Source: Mailhella sp. (GTDB lineage Bacteria; Desulfobacterota; Desulfovibrionia; Desulfovibrionales; Desulfovibrionaceae). Taken from it: a stretch of DNA of 17,629 nucleotides. The DNA is taken from the NCBI GenBank assembly GCA_017522745.1, contig JAFWYI010000242.1, forward strand, positions 1 to 17,629, written 5' to 3'. Below the pieces are notes generated by a model. It did not search any database and was not told the DNA's origin. It was given only the letters and a program-made list of their open reading frames with translations. Positions within the stretch are counted from its first letter, which is position 1; each line of letters starts with the position of its first letter. Made by a program: the position numbers and the translations under genes. Below are positions 1 through 6,440 of this stretch, piece by piece.

Positions 1-1
1 C

Positions 2-91
2 CCCGGCGGCATGCCCGGGCTTCCGGGCAGCGGAAAGTCCGCTACCAAGAAGAAGCGTGACAAGCAGAAACGTAAAAACAAAAAAAGGTAG
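2..91 (+). CDS. ffh: Signal recognition particle protein Ffh, C-terminal end (partial)
   Basis: Only the last 29 codons are in the window, read from base 2 to a TAG at 89-91. They encode a Gly/Met/Pro-rich stretch (GGMPGLPGSGK) followed by a very Lys/Arg-rich tail (KKKRDKQKRKNKKR). Ffh, the SRP GTPase that targets nascent membrane proteins to the translocon with 4.5S RNA, typically ends its methionine-rich M domain in this way. The call is strengthened by rpsP lying 31 bases downstream on the same strand, a common bacterial order (ffh-rpsP). No GTPase motif is visible because the rest lies outside the window. Confidence 0.8.
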   Translation, partial: PGGMPGLPGSGKSATKKKRDKQKRKNKKR

Positions 92-122
92 CAAAGCTGC
101 CTTCATCCTCTAGGAGTGAGAT

Positions 123-362
123 ATGTCCGTTAAAGTGAGAATGACCCGCTCTGGTTCCAAGAAGCGTCCTTTCTACCGCATCGTGGCCATCAACAGCGAC
201 GCCCGTCGTGACGGTCGTCCGCTGGATTTCATCGGCTACTACAACCCCTGCACCAATCCCGGCACCCTGAGCATCGACAATGAAAAGCTCAACGCCTGGA
301 TCGAAAAGGGTGCCGAAATGACCGACACCGTTCGTACCCTCGTCAAGAAGCTCGGCAAGTAA
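123..362 (+). CDS. rpsP: 30S ribosomal protein S16
   Basis: 79 residues, the usual S16 length. The N-terminus [20 protein letters not shown] and the following D-x-R-R-D-G-R and GYYNP segments are the family signature. S16 binds 16S rRNA in the 5' domain and helps early 30S assembly. AGGAG at 112-116 lies 6 bases before the ATG and fixes the start. It probably shares the ffh transcript. In many proteobacteria rpsP is followed by rimM, trmD and rplS (with a KH-domain gene in several lineages). Here a terminator-like hairpin and an efflux pump follow instead. Confidence 0.98.
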   Translation: MSVKVRMTRSGSKKRPFYRIVAINSDARRDGRPLDFIGYYNPCTNPGTLSIDNEKLNAWIEKGAEMTDTVRTLVKKLGK

Positions 363-387
363 GACTTCTTCGGCTTTGGCTCGATTT

Positions 388-418
388 CCCATCATCTGCT
401 TTGCGGCTGATGGGTTTT
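388..418 (+). terminator. Rho-independent terminator after rpsP
   Basis: Arms CCCATCA (388-394) and TGATGGG (408-414) form a perfect 7-bp stem around a 13-nt loop, followed by TTTT at 415-418 and a further T-rich stretch. It begins 25 bases after the rpsP stop, so it likely ends the ffh-rpsP transcript. Confidence 0.65.
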
Positions 419-558
419 CGAGTTTAAACATTTTTCGTACTGTAAACGATATCAGCATCTTGCATGCGCCCGGCGTTCACTGCCCGCTGAACGTCACGCC
501 GCCATATATCTTGGGACGAGGCCTAAAAAAGAAACAGCGAACGCTGTTCCTGTCTGAC
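419..558 (+). other. Structured leader upstream of the MATE gene
   Basis: Between the rpsP terminator and the SD hairpin there is no credible gene. The stretch holds two further small hairpins: CGTTCA (474-479) with TGAACG (488-493), and AACAGC (533-538) with GCTGTT (543-548) around a GAAC loop. GGCGT (472-476) can alternatively pair with ACGCC (496-500). Together with the SD-masking hairpin just downstream they make a multi-hairpin 5' leader. No riboswitch class could be recognised by eye, and no convincing sigma70 promoter was found. The upstream extension of the open frame through this stretch is not hydrophobic like the transporter and is judged non-coding. Confidence 0.4.
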
Positions 559-581
559 CTCCTCTCCCTTCCTGAGAGGAG
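559..581 (+). promoter_or_regulatory. Hairpin masking the Shine-Dalgarno of the MATE gene
   Basis: CTCCTCTC (559-566) is the exact reverse complement of GAGAGGAG (574-581), giving a perfect 8-bp stem with a 7-nt loop (567-573). The right arm contains the whole AGGAG Shine-Dalgarno (577-581), which is 7 bases before the ATG at 589. If the stem forms, ribosome access to the transporter mRNA is blocked. This is the usual output element of translational riboswitches and thermosensors. The pairing is seen directly; the regulatory role and any ligand are inference. Confidence 0.55.
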
Positions 582-588
582 AACCATC

Positions 589-1956
589 ATGCTCAGCAAA
601 TTCAGCTTCGCCGAGGCAAAAAGCCTCATCGCGCTGGCCATCCCGGTCTATCTCGGCCAGATAGCACAGATAGCCATGTCCTTCGTCGACACGGTGGTGG
701 CGGGCCAGTCCTCCGCCGTAGACATGGCGGCCGTAGCCGTCGCCACATCCTTCTGGATACCCGGCATCATGTTCGGGCAGGGTCTCATCATGGCCCTCAC
801 ACCGCTGGTAGCGCAGAGCCTCGGCGCTGGCGACAGGTCGCAATGCGCTCATTTCCTGCGTCAGGGCCTTTGGCTGGCGGCACTGATCTCCCTCCTGCTT
901 ATGGGGCTGTTCTGGGGCATCGCCTCCACGCTTCCGCAGTGGGGCACCATGGATGCCATCATGGCCCGGAAGACCTCGGAGTATCTTTTCGCCGTACTCT
1001 GGGGCGTGCCCGCGCTGATGATCTTCTGTGTCCAGCGCTGCTTCCTTGAAGGTCATGGGCAGACGCGCCCCGGCATGGTGGCAGGTTTCATCGGGCTCGC
1101 GCTCAATATCCCGCTGAACATCATCTTCGTCTTCGGTAAGTTCGGTCTGCCCGCTATGGGAGCGGCAGGTTGCGGACTTGCCACCGCCATACTGTTCTGC
1201 TTCATGGCGGCATCGCTGGTGTTCTTCGTGCGCCGGGTGGACAGGCGTGTCCTGCGGCTGGAATCTCCCCGCGCCGCCGTTCTCAAACGCGTCACGCGCA
1301 TCGGGCTTCCCGGGGCCTTCGCCATGCTCAATGAGTGCGCGGCATTCGCACTCATCGCTCTGCTTGTGGCCCCTCTGGGCGTGGTATCCGTGGCCGGCAA
1401 CCAGATCGCCATGAACGTGAGCGCCTTCCTCTGGATGTGCCCCTTCTCCATCGGTTCTGCCTCCACCATTCGTGTGGGGACACTTCTGGGGGCAGGCGAT
1501 GTCGCAGGGGCCACGCGGGCCCGTCGCACAGCCCTGAGCATGACTCTGGCTATGGCCTGCCTGCTTGCCGTACTCATCTATTTCGTCCGCTTCCATGTGG
1601 CGGCTCTCTACAACGATGATGCCGCCGTCATCCAGATGGCAGGTCTGCTCCTGATCTGCGAAGTGTTCTATCAGTTCCCGGACGGCATCCAGACCAATAC
1701 GCTCTGTGCCCTGCGCGGCTGGAACGACACCCGGGCCATCTTCCTCATCTCCTTCGTCGCCTACTGGGTCATCAGCCTGCCGCTCGGCTGGATACTGTGC
1801 ATGACCGACCTGCTCTGGCCGGAACCGCTTGGCGTGCTAGGTTTCTGGATAGGGCTGAATTTCGGGCTTTCCATGGCGGGCCTGCTCTACATCCTGCGTG
1901 TCCGCCATCTTGAAAAGCTCAGCCCGGAAGCCGCCAGAAGAAAGATCGGCAAATAA
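589..1956 (+). CDS. MATE-family multidrug/metabolite efflux transporter
   Basis: 455 residues, the normal size for a MATE (NorM/DinF-type) transporter, and almost entirely hydrophobic with about 12 predicted spans. MATE features include the N-terminal segment around AIPVYLGQIAQIAMSFVDTVVAG (interrupted here by no gap), the loop with NIPLNIIFVFGKFG followed by PAMGAAGCGLAT, and the start of the second repeat (RIGLPGAFAMLNECAAF). These pumps sit in the inner membrane and export cationic compounds in exchange for Na+ or H+. The substrate cannot be deduced from sequence. The start at 589 is chosen because it has AGGAG at 577-581 and opens directly into the conserved N-terminus; upstream in-frame codons lack such a site. 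The SD is buried in a hairpin, so expression may be controlled at translation. Confidence 0.93.
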   Translation: MLSKFSFAEAKSLIALAIPVYLGQIAQIAMSFVDTVVAGQSSAVDMAAVAVATSFWIPGIMFGQGLIMALTPLVAQSLGAGDRSQCAHFLRQGLWLAALISLLLMGLFWGIASTLPQWGTMDAIMARKTSEYLFAVLWGVPALMIFCVQRCFLEGHGQTRPGMVAGFIGLALNIPLNIIFVFGKFGLPAMGAAGCGLATAILFCFMAASLVFFVRRVDRRVLRLESPRAAVLKRVTRIGLPGAFAMLNECAAFALIALLVAPLGVVSVAGNQIAMNVSAFLWMCPFSIGSASTIRVGTLLGAGDVAGATRARRTALSMTLAMACLLAVLIYFVRFHVAALYNDDAAVIQMAGLLLICEVFYQFPDGIQTNTLCALRGWNDTRAIFLISFVAYWVISLPLGWILCMTDLLWPEPLGVLGFWIGLNFGLSMAGLLYILRVRHLEKLSPEAARRKIGK

Positions 1957-1961
1957 ACGCA

Positions 1962-1982
1962 GGCCTTAAAAACGAAAAGGCC
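1962..1982. terminator. Probable bidirectional terminator between MATE gene and trmL
   Basis: GGCCTT (1962-1967) pairs with AAGGCC (1977-1982) around a 9-nt A-rich loop. It sits in the 62-bp gap between two convergent genes. Read on the minus strand the stem is followed by TGCGTTTATTT, giving a moderate T-rich tail after trmL. On the plus strand the tail is poor. Confidence 0.45.
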
Positions 1983-2018
1983 GCGTCTCCACAGCCTTTC
2001 CGTACACATTCGATCATT

Positions 2019-2480
2019 CTACCACGCTTCCAGCGCCCCCACCCGCGCAAGCGCCATGTACAGCACTATGCCTGCCGATGTGGACAGGTTGAGGCTGCGG
2101 ATGCAGTTTCGTGTGGGGATGCGGACGCGGGACTCTGCCAGAGCAAACACGTCTTCCGGGAGTCCCGTGGATTCCGGCCCGAAAAGAAGGCTGTCCTGCG
2201 GCGCGAAGGCGAAGTCATGCACCGCCTCTCCCCCTCTGGCGCTGGTGGCCACGAGCCTGCGCCCTGCGCCGTCGGCGGCGAGGTACGCATCGAGAGATGG
2301 CCATACCTTCCAGTCCACATGAGGCCAGTAATCCAGACCTGCCCGTTTGAGATGCTTATCGTCTATGACGAAGCCCAGCGGCTCGATAAGATGGAGCTGC
2401 GTGCCTGTACCCGCGCACAGACGGGCGATATTGCCGGTATTCGGCGGTATTTCAGGATGGAACAGAACGATGTGGAGCAT
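2019..2480 (-). CDS. trmL: tRNA (cytidine/uridine-34-2'-O)-methyltransferase TrmL
   Basis: 153 residues, close to the E. coli TrmL (YibK) length. It is a minimal SPOUT methyltransferase. N-terminus MLHIVLFHPEIPPNTGNIAR, then HLIEPLGF, KRAGLDYW, GPESTGLP and a C-terminal RSLNLSTSAGIVLY match the family's three SPOUT motifs. The deep-trefoil knot of this family is built by the last two and binds S-adenosylmethionine. The enzyme methylates the ribose 2'-OH of wobble base 34 in certain tRNA-Leu isoacceptors. The start at 2480 has AGAGGA upstream on the minus strand. It is convergent with the MATE gene and lies downstream of a small minus-strand gene, separated from it by one or two hairpins, so it probably has its own promoter. 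TTGACG occurs in the 50-bp gap, but no good -10 was found. Confidence 0.95.
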   Translation of the reverse strand: MLHIVLFHPEIPPNTGNIARLCAGTGTQLHLIEPLGFVIDDKHLKRAGLDYWPHVDWKVWPSLDAYLAADGAGRRLVATSARGGEAVHDFAFAPQDSLLFGPESTGLPEDVFALAESRVRIPTRNCIRSLNLSTSAGIVLYMALARVGALEAW

Positions 2481-2533
2481 GACTTCCTCTAAAACAAAAC
2501 GCCTTCACCCTGCGGCAAAGACGTCAAACGAGA

Positions 2534-2555
2534 CGGCAGGACCTCAGTCCTGCCG
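2534..2555 (-). terminator. Second strong hairpin between small gene and trmL
   Basis: CGGCAGGAC (2534-2542) and GTCCTGCCG (2547-2555) make a perfect 9-bp stem with a CTCA loop. On the minus strand it is followed by TCTCGTTTGACG, which is only moderately T-rich. It may back up the terminator at 2566-2594 or act as an RNA structure ahead of trmL. The stem is certain; its role is not. Confidence 0.4.
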
Positions 2556-2565
2556 CCGTATCAGC

Positions 2566-2594
2566 GGAAAATATGGCCGGAAGCCCGGCCGTAT
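2566..2594 (-). terminator. Rho-independent terminator of the small membrane-peptide gene
   Basis: Bases 2571-2580 and 2585-2594 pair as a 10-bp stem (one G-U) with a 4-nt loop. On the minus strand the stem is followed directly by TTTTCC. It starts three bases after the TGA of the 30-codon gene, so it most likely ends that transcript. Confidence 0.7.
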
Positions 2595-2596
2595 CA

Positions 2597-2689
2597 TCAA
2601 TGATGCTGCTTATTGGGATTGCTCTTCTTGAGATGACGAAGAGCGAGGGCCACGCAGGCTATGCCGAGAAAAAAGAAAAAGAAGTCCAT
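2597..2689 (-). CDS. Small single-span membrane peptide, 30 aa (unrecognised)
   Basis: A 30-codon frame on the minus strand with every mark of a real gene. AGGAG stands 6 bases before the ATG, there are two in-frame TGA stops in a row at its end, and a rho-independent terminator follows. The peptide begins MDFFFFFLGIACVALALRH and continues with a polar, basic tail (LKKSNPNKQHH). Residues 3-17 form one hydrophobic span with five consecutive Phe. The lack of positive charge before the span and the Arg/Lys/His after it suggest an N-out, C-in orientation. No family is recognised and no function is proposed. It is divergent from the histidinol-phosphatase gene and upstream of trmL. The chance of a spurious frame is reduced by the RBS, the terminator and a promoter-like pair at 2743-2771. 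Confidence 0.65.
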   Translation of the reverse strand: MDFFFFFLGIACVALALRHLKKSNPNKQHH

Positions 2690-2742
2690 GATGATCTCCT
2701 GATGCTGAAAGAGCCCGCCCTGCTGGACGGTCATGTTCTCTT

Positions 2743-2771
2743 ACGATACCCTGAACAGGTTCTTTGCGCAA
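2743..2771 (-). promoter_or_regulatory. Possible sigma70 promoter for the small membrane-peptide gene
   Basis: On the minus strand TTGCGC (2771-2766) and TATCGT (2748-2743) are 17 bp apart, 3/6 and 4/6 matches to consensus. They lie 54 bases upstream of the small gene. Weak on sequence alone, but placed and spaced correctly. Confidence 0.33.
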
Positions 2772-2788
2772 GGGCCTTTTCCTGATAC

Positions 2789-2817
2789 TTGCGGCCTGTA
2801 TCCCTATGCCGTATCAT
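2789..2817 (+). promoter_or_regulatory. Possible sigma70 promoter for the histidinol-phosphatase gene
   Basis: TTGCGG (2789-2794) and TATCAT (2812-2817) are separated by 17 bp. The -10 matches 5/6, the -35 only 3/6. It lies about 50 bases before the start at 2869 and diverges from the minus-strand candidate at 2743-2771. Confidence 0.4.
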
Positions 2818-2868
2818 ATCCGCAAGGCCTCGTCCTGCCCCTTTCATCCGCTTTATCAAGGAACTCCT

Positions 2869-3711
2869 ATGATCCGCGTCGACCTCCATACCCACACGAA
2901 CCATTCCCATGCCCGCGACACCGTCCGAGAAATGTTCGAAGCCGGTCAGGCCAAGGGTCTTATCATACAGGGTTTTTCCGAACATTCCCCGCGACCTCTG
3001 GGCTATGACTACCCCAAGGAATACCGCGAACATCTGGCCGCTACTTTTGAAGAATACATCCAGGAAGTGACCGAGCTGAAGAACGAACAGGCCCCCAGAG
3101 GCATCACCGTGCTTCTCGGTCTGGAAGTAGACTGGCTGGAAGATCAGCAGAACTATATCCGCGACATGATAGCCCGCCACAACTACGATTACCTCATCGC
3201 GGGCATCCATTTCCTGGGCACGTGGGGATTCGACGCCAGCGCAGACGACTGGGCCAAGCTCGCCTTCGAGGAAAAATGCGCGCTCTATGAACGCTATTAC
3301 CGCACGATGAAGGTCATGGCGGAAACGCGGCTCTTCAACATCGTGGCGCACCCCGACCTCATCAAGATCTTCAGTGTCGAAGATTTCCGCCGCTGGCTGG
3401 ATCTGCCCGGCAGCATGGAACTCATCCGTGAAGCTCTCGTTGCCGTCCGTGACGCAGGCATGGCCATGGAGATCTCCATTGCGGGTCTTCGCAAGCCCTG
3501 CCGCGAGATCTACCCCGGACCGCGCATCCTGCGCCTTGCCCGTGAGCTTGGACTGTCCATCACCTTCGCGTCCGACAGCCATGCTACCGATCAGGTGGCA
3601 TGGAACTTCGAAGAGCTGGCCCGCTATGCCGCGGCCGAAGGCTGGACCGAAAGCCTCGTCTTCAGCCGGGACGGCGTGAAGGCCATTCCCTTCACCGAAG
3701 AACAGCTGTAA
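2869..3711 (+). CDS. Histidinol-phosphatase, PHP family (HisJ/HisK type)
   Basis: 280 residues with the metal-binding set of a PHP phosphoesterase: D-L-H7-T-H9, E38-H39 in GFSEHSPRP, E86 in GLEVDWL, H114 in AGIHFLG, H161 in NIVAHPDL, and D236/H238 in FASDSHATDQV. The IHFLGTWGFD stretch and the EISIAGLRKP segment are typical of the HisJ-type histidinol-phosphatases. These hydrolyse L-histidinol phosphate to histidinol, the penultimate step family of histidine synthesis, in the cytoplasm with a trinuclear metal centre. The ATG at 2869 is preferred because AAGGA lies 6 bases upstream and the protein opens directly with the first metal motif; an earlier in-frame ATG would add 35 unlike residues. 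No his genes are adjacent, so specificity rests on similarity alone and another PHP phosphatase role is possible. Confidence 0.85.
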   Translation: MIRVDLHTHTNHSHARDTVREMFEAGQAKGLIIQGFSEHSPRPLGYDYPKEYREHLAATFEEYIQEVTELKNEQAPRGITVLLGLEVDWLEDQQNYIRDMIARHNYDYLIAGIHFLGTWGFDASADDWAKLAFEEKCALYERYYRTMKVMAETRLFNIVAHPDLIKIFSVEDFRRWLDLPGSMELIREALVAVRDAGMAMEISIAGLRKPCREIYPGPRILRLARELGLSITFASDSHATDQVAWNFEELARYAAAEGWTESLVFSRDGVKAIPFTEEQL

Positions 3712-3805
3712 CGATTTGAAACTTTCGCGCGCTTGCAGAATGTGCAGGAATGCGTATCCTAATGACATCTGCCTTTTCCGGCTCTTCATTCCATCAGGAG
3801 GCTCT

Positions 3806-4669
3806 ATGACCAGCCAGCTCAAGACCCTTATGCTCATGGCGGCGCTTTCTGCCGTACTCATCGTCATGGGTGGCGCCCTCGGCGGCCAGAAGGGCATCGT
3901 CATCGCCCTTGCCTTCGCTCTCATCATGAACGTGGGCAGCTACTGGTATTCCGACAAGATCGTACTTTCCATGTATCGCGCTCAGGAGCTTTCTCCTGCC
4001 GATGCCCCTGTGGTCCATCAAATTGTGGACGAGCTGGCCCGCAACGCCGGCGTGCCCAAGCCCCGCCTCTATATCGTTCCTCAGGAAGCCCCCAACGCCT
4101 TCGCCACCGGCCGCGACCCTGAACATGGCGTCATCGCCGTCACGCAGGGCATCATGCGTCTGCTGCCGCCCGAACAGCTCCGCGGCGTGCTGGCTCATGA
4201 AATGGCGCACATCGCCAACCGCGACATCCTCGTGCAGTCTGTGGCTGGCGTCATCGCTTCGGCCATCACCGCCATCGCCAATATGCTGCAGTTCGCCATG
4301 ATCTTCGGTGGCTCCCGCGATGAAGAAGGCAACAGCACCAATCCGCTGGCCGCCATTGCCATGATGATACTCGGTCCGCTGGCCGCTTCGCTCATCCAGA
4401 TGGCTATTTCCCGCCGCCGCGAATACATGGCTGACGCCGCCGGTGCCTCCTACTGCAAGGATCCCATGGCCCTCGCCATGGCGCTGAACAATCTCGATGC
4501 CTACAGCCGCCATATCCCCATGCAGGCCAACCCCGCCACCGAGAACATGTTCATCGTGAACCCCCTCACTGGCTCCTCCATGCGCCGTCTGTTCAGCACG
4601 CACCCATCCATGGAAGAACGTATCGCCAACCTGCAGGAAATGGCGAGAACGGGCAGATACCCCCACTAG
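3806..4669 (+). CDS. htpX: Membrane zinc metalloprotease HtpX
   Basis: 287 residues, the normal HtpX size. Two N-terminal membrane spans (about 7-25 and 29-47) are followed by the cytoplasmic M48 protease domain. H131-E-M-A-H135 is the zinc/catalytic HExxH motif and E206 in RREYMAD is the third zinc ligand. Further hydrophobic spans lie at about 142-168 and 181-200. C-terminal STHPSMEERIANL is a family signature. HtpX degrades misfolded inner-membrane proteins alongside FtsH. AGGAGG (3796-3801) is 4 bases upstream of the chosen ATG. The 94-bp upstream gap has no clear heat-shock promoter. The gene stands alone between hisJ and a hairpin-rich leader. Confidence 0.95.
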   Translation: MTSQLKTLMLMAALSAVLIVMGGALGGQKGIVIALAFALIMNVGSYWYSDKIVLSMYRAQELSPADAPVVHQIVDELARNAGVPKPRLYIVPQEAPNAFATGRDPEHGVIAVTQGIMRLLPPEQLRGVLAHEMAHIANRDILVQSVAGVIASAITAIANMLQFAMIFGGSRDEEGNSTNPLAAIAMMILGPLAASLIQMAISRRREYMADAAGASYCKDPMALAMALNNLDAYSRHIPMQANPATENMFIVNPLTGSSMRRLFSTHPSMEERIANLQEMARTGRYPH

Positions 4670-4713
4670 ATCAGAAAGTCGGGGGATGCCCCCTCCGGCC
4701 CCATATTTGCATG

Positions 4714-4747
4714 AACGCAGGAGTTGATACTATCAGCGCCTGCGTTT
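4714..4747 (+). terminator. Probable terminator after htpX
   Basis: AACGCAGG (4714-4721) pairs with CCTGCGTT (4739-4746). The 17-nt loop can fold further through TGAT/ATCA. The T-run at the end is short (TTT). An extra small GGGGG/CCCCC hairpin lies at 4681-4693. Confidence 0.5.
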
Positions 4748-4761
4748 ATGCTATTGAGGGA

Positions 4762-4815
4762 GCGGGGGAATCATTCCCCTGCCAGATGGGTCCGGGAAGG
4801 CAGAGCCTTCCCGGA
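4762..4815 (+). other. Tandem hairpins just upstream of the Rsm22-like gene
   Basis: Two strong stems follow each other. The first is 4762-4770 with 4774-4782 (9 bp, one G-U, 3-nt loop). The second is TCCGGGAAGGC (4791-4801) with GCCTTCCCGGA (4805-4815), a perfect 11-bp stem with an AGA loop. The second ends only 4 bases before the AAGGA Shine-Dalgarno (4820-4824). Neither has a T-tract on either strand, so simple terminators are unlikely. Confidence 0.55.
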
Positions 4816-4829
4816 TAAAAAGGAAAACT

Positions 4830-6440
4830 ATGCCTACTCCTCTTTTTTCCGATCCTGACGAATTTGCCGCCCGCGGTCTGGCCCGCCTTTTCCGGGCCAT
4901 CGACGAGGTCATGCCTATGAACGGCGCCCAGCGCCGCGATCTTTCCATGGCCTGCCGCGACCTCTCGGCCATGCTCACCACCGACCGAGACTCTCTGGAC
5001 CGCCCCTACTGGACGGCTCCACGCCTCACGTCCGCATATCTGCGCTACTTCCTGCCCTGGAACCTGGTACGCCTTTCCTCGCTCCTCCCCGGGCTGGACT
5101 TCGGCCGTATCCCGGATGAACCGCTCATCCTCGATATGGGCAGCGGACCTCTCACTATCCCGCTGGCCCTTTGGCTCTCGCGCCCTGACCTGCGTGCCAA
5201 ACCGGTCACCATCGTGGCAAGCGATACCACGCCCCATATCCTCGAGCTGGGACGTAAGCTCTTCGAGGCCCTGCGCGCCGATCTCGCCCCTGACTGCCCC
5301 TGGACCATCCGTACCATGCGGGCATCCGTCACGCAGGCCCTGCATCGCATCCATGCTAAGCCTGGCACGCTCTGGATGCTGACCACAGGCAACGTCCTCA
5401 ATGAAATGGAAGAGCGCCGCGCCCGCCCGGGCCATCAGATGACCGACCGCATGCGCGACCTGCTGGAACACGCTTCGCACATGCTCATGGATGAAGGCCT
5501 CATCTTCTCCGTGGAGCCCGGCACCCGTCAGGGCGGCCGCCTGCTCACCAATCTCCGCAAAAGCGCTCTTGGCGGTGTGGAAGAGGAACCCGAATACGAA
5601 GATCTCACCTCCTTCGCTCTGCGTGAAGAACAGGCCGGCAGGGCCGCTTCCCGCTCGGCATACGACGACGATGACGACGACTGGGACGATGATGAACTCG
5701 TGTTCGGCCAGACGCCGCTGTTCCGTCCGCTTTCCCCCTGCCCCCATTCCGCATCCTGCCCCATGCTGGACAGGCGCACGACGGCGTGGTGCCATGTGAA
5801 CGCCCCTGCCGAACATGCGCCGCAGGCCCTGCGCGAACTCTCGGCCCGCGCCGGACTCGACAAGGACTCCATCAGCCTTTCCTTCCTGCTCCTCAAAAAA
5901 CTGCGTGAGGAGGAACAGGAAGAAGCTGGCTCCCGCGAGCCCCAGCGCCGCCCTCAGGGCAAACGCCGCGTCACCGCCCGCATCATCTCCGATGCCTTCA
6001 TCGTTCCCGACTATCCCGGGCGTGCTCGCTACGCCTGCACGGAACTCGGGCTGGCGCTCATCCCTGCCTCGTCCCATCTCGCCCCGGGTTCGTTGTGCGA
6101 TGTGTGGACGACCCCGGAACACGACCGCAAATCCCGCGCTATCGTCATGCTGCTCGAAGACAGCGCCCCCCGCAGGGAAGGCACGCCGCGCCACGGACCG
6201 CGCCATTTTGACCCCGAACGCCGTGGACCGCGCCCCGCTGGCGAACATCGCCCCCGCAGGGACGATCGCCGGGACGGTGAACGCCGCCCAGCCCCCCGTC
6301 GGGAAACGGACGAAGGACGCAGGCCCCGGGAAGATCGCCCCTTCTCGCCGCGTGGGGAACGTCAGGAACCTCGCGAACGCAAGGACAGTCGCCCTGCTGG
6401 AAGCCATCCCACCGGAAGCCGTCCGCGCCGCAAACCGTAA
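4830..6440 (+). CDS. Rsm22/METTL17-like small-ribosomal-subunit methyltransferase-family protein with Arg-rich tail
   Basis: 536 residues. Residues 98-115 (PLILDMGSGPLTIPLALW) are a Rossmann motif I of SAM methyltransferases, with SDTTPHILEL after it as motif II region. C304-PH-x3-C310 and W320-C321-H322, plus C403 in the ACTELG segment, match the cysteine set of Rsm22/METTL17 proteins, where four Cys hold a [4Fe-4S] cluster. The mitochondrial relatives act in small-subunit assembly; the role of bacterial members is not established. Two additions stand out. One is an acidic insert at 279-289 (DDDDDDWDDDE). The other is a C-terminal tail from about 446 to 536 that is mostly Arg, Pro, Glu, Asp and Gly, of the kind seen in RNA-binding proteins. 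AAGGA at 4820-4824 supports the start. It is followed 117 bp later by the glutaredoxin gene. Confidence 0.85.
   Translation: MPTPLFSDPDEFAARGLARLFRAIDEVMPMNGAQRRDLSMACRDLSAMLTTDRDSLDRPYWTAPRLTSAYLRYFLPWNLVRLSSLLPGLDFGRIPDEPLILDMGSGPLTIPLALWLSRPDLRAKPVTIVASDTTPHILELGRKLFEALRADLAPDCPWTIRTMRASVTQALHRIHAKPGTLWMLTTGNVLNEMEERRARPGHQMTDRMRDLLEHASHMLMDEGLIFSVEPGTRQGGRLLTNLRKSALGGVEEEPEYEDLTSFALREEQAGRAASRSAYDDDDDDWDDDELVFGQTPLFRPLSPCPHSASCPMLDRRTTAWCHVNAPAEHAPQALRELSARAGLDKDSISLSFLLLKKLREEEQEEAGSREPQRRPQGKRRVTARIISDAFIVPDYPGRARYACTELGLALIPASSHLAPGSLCDVWTTPEHDRKSRAIVMLLEDSAPRREGTPRHGPRHFDPERRGPRPAGEHRPRRDDRRDGERRPAPRRETDEGRRPREDRPFSPRGERQEPRERKDSRPAGSHPTGSRPRRKP

Noticed and set aside
511..548. Similarity of GGGACGAGG to part of the guanidine-III riboswitch
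   Set aside because: The rest of the conserved core and pseudoknot pairing is absent; the match is a short chance string.
376..588. N-terminal extension of the MATE protein by 71 codons
   Set aside because: It overlaps the rpsP terminator, has no Shine-Dalgarno and adds residues unlike any MATE N-terminus; the ATG at 589 has AGGAG.
523..1596. Long minus-strand frame opposite the MATE gene
   Set aside because: His/Glu/Gly-rich translation with no motif, antiparallel to an unmistakable transporter gene.
3712..3805. Heat-shock (sigma32-type) promoter for htpX
   Set aside because: TTGAAA is present but no CCCCAT-like -10 follows at 13-15 bp; the TTGCAG/TATCCT pair is also weak.
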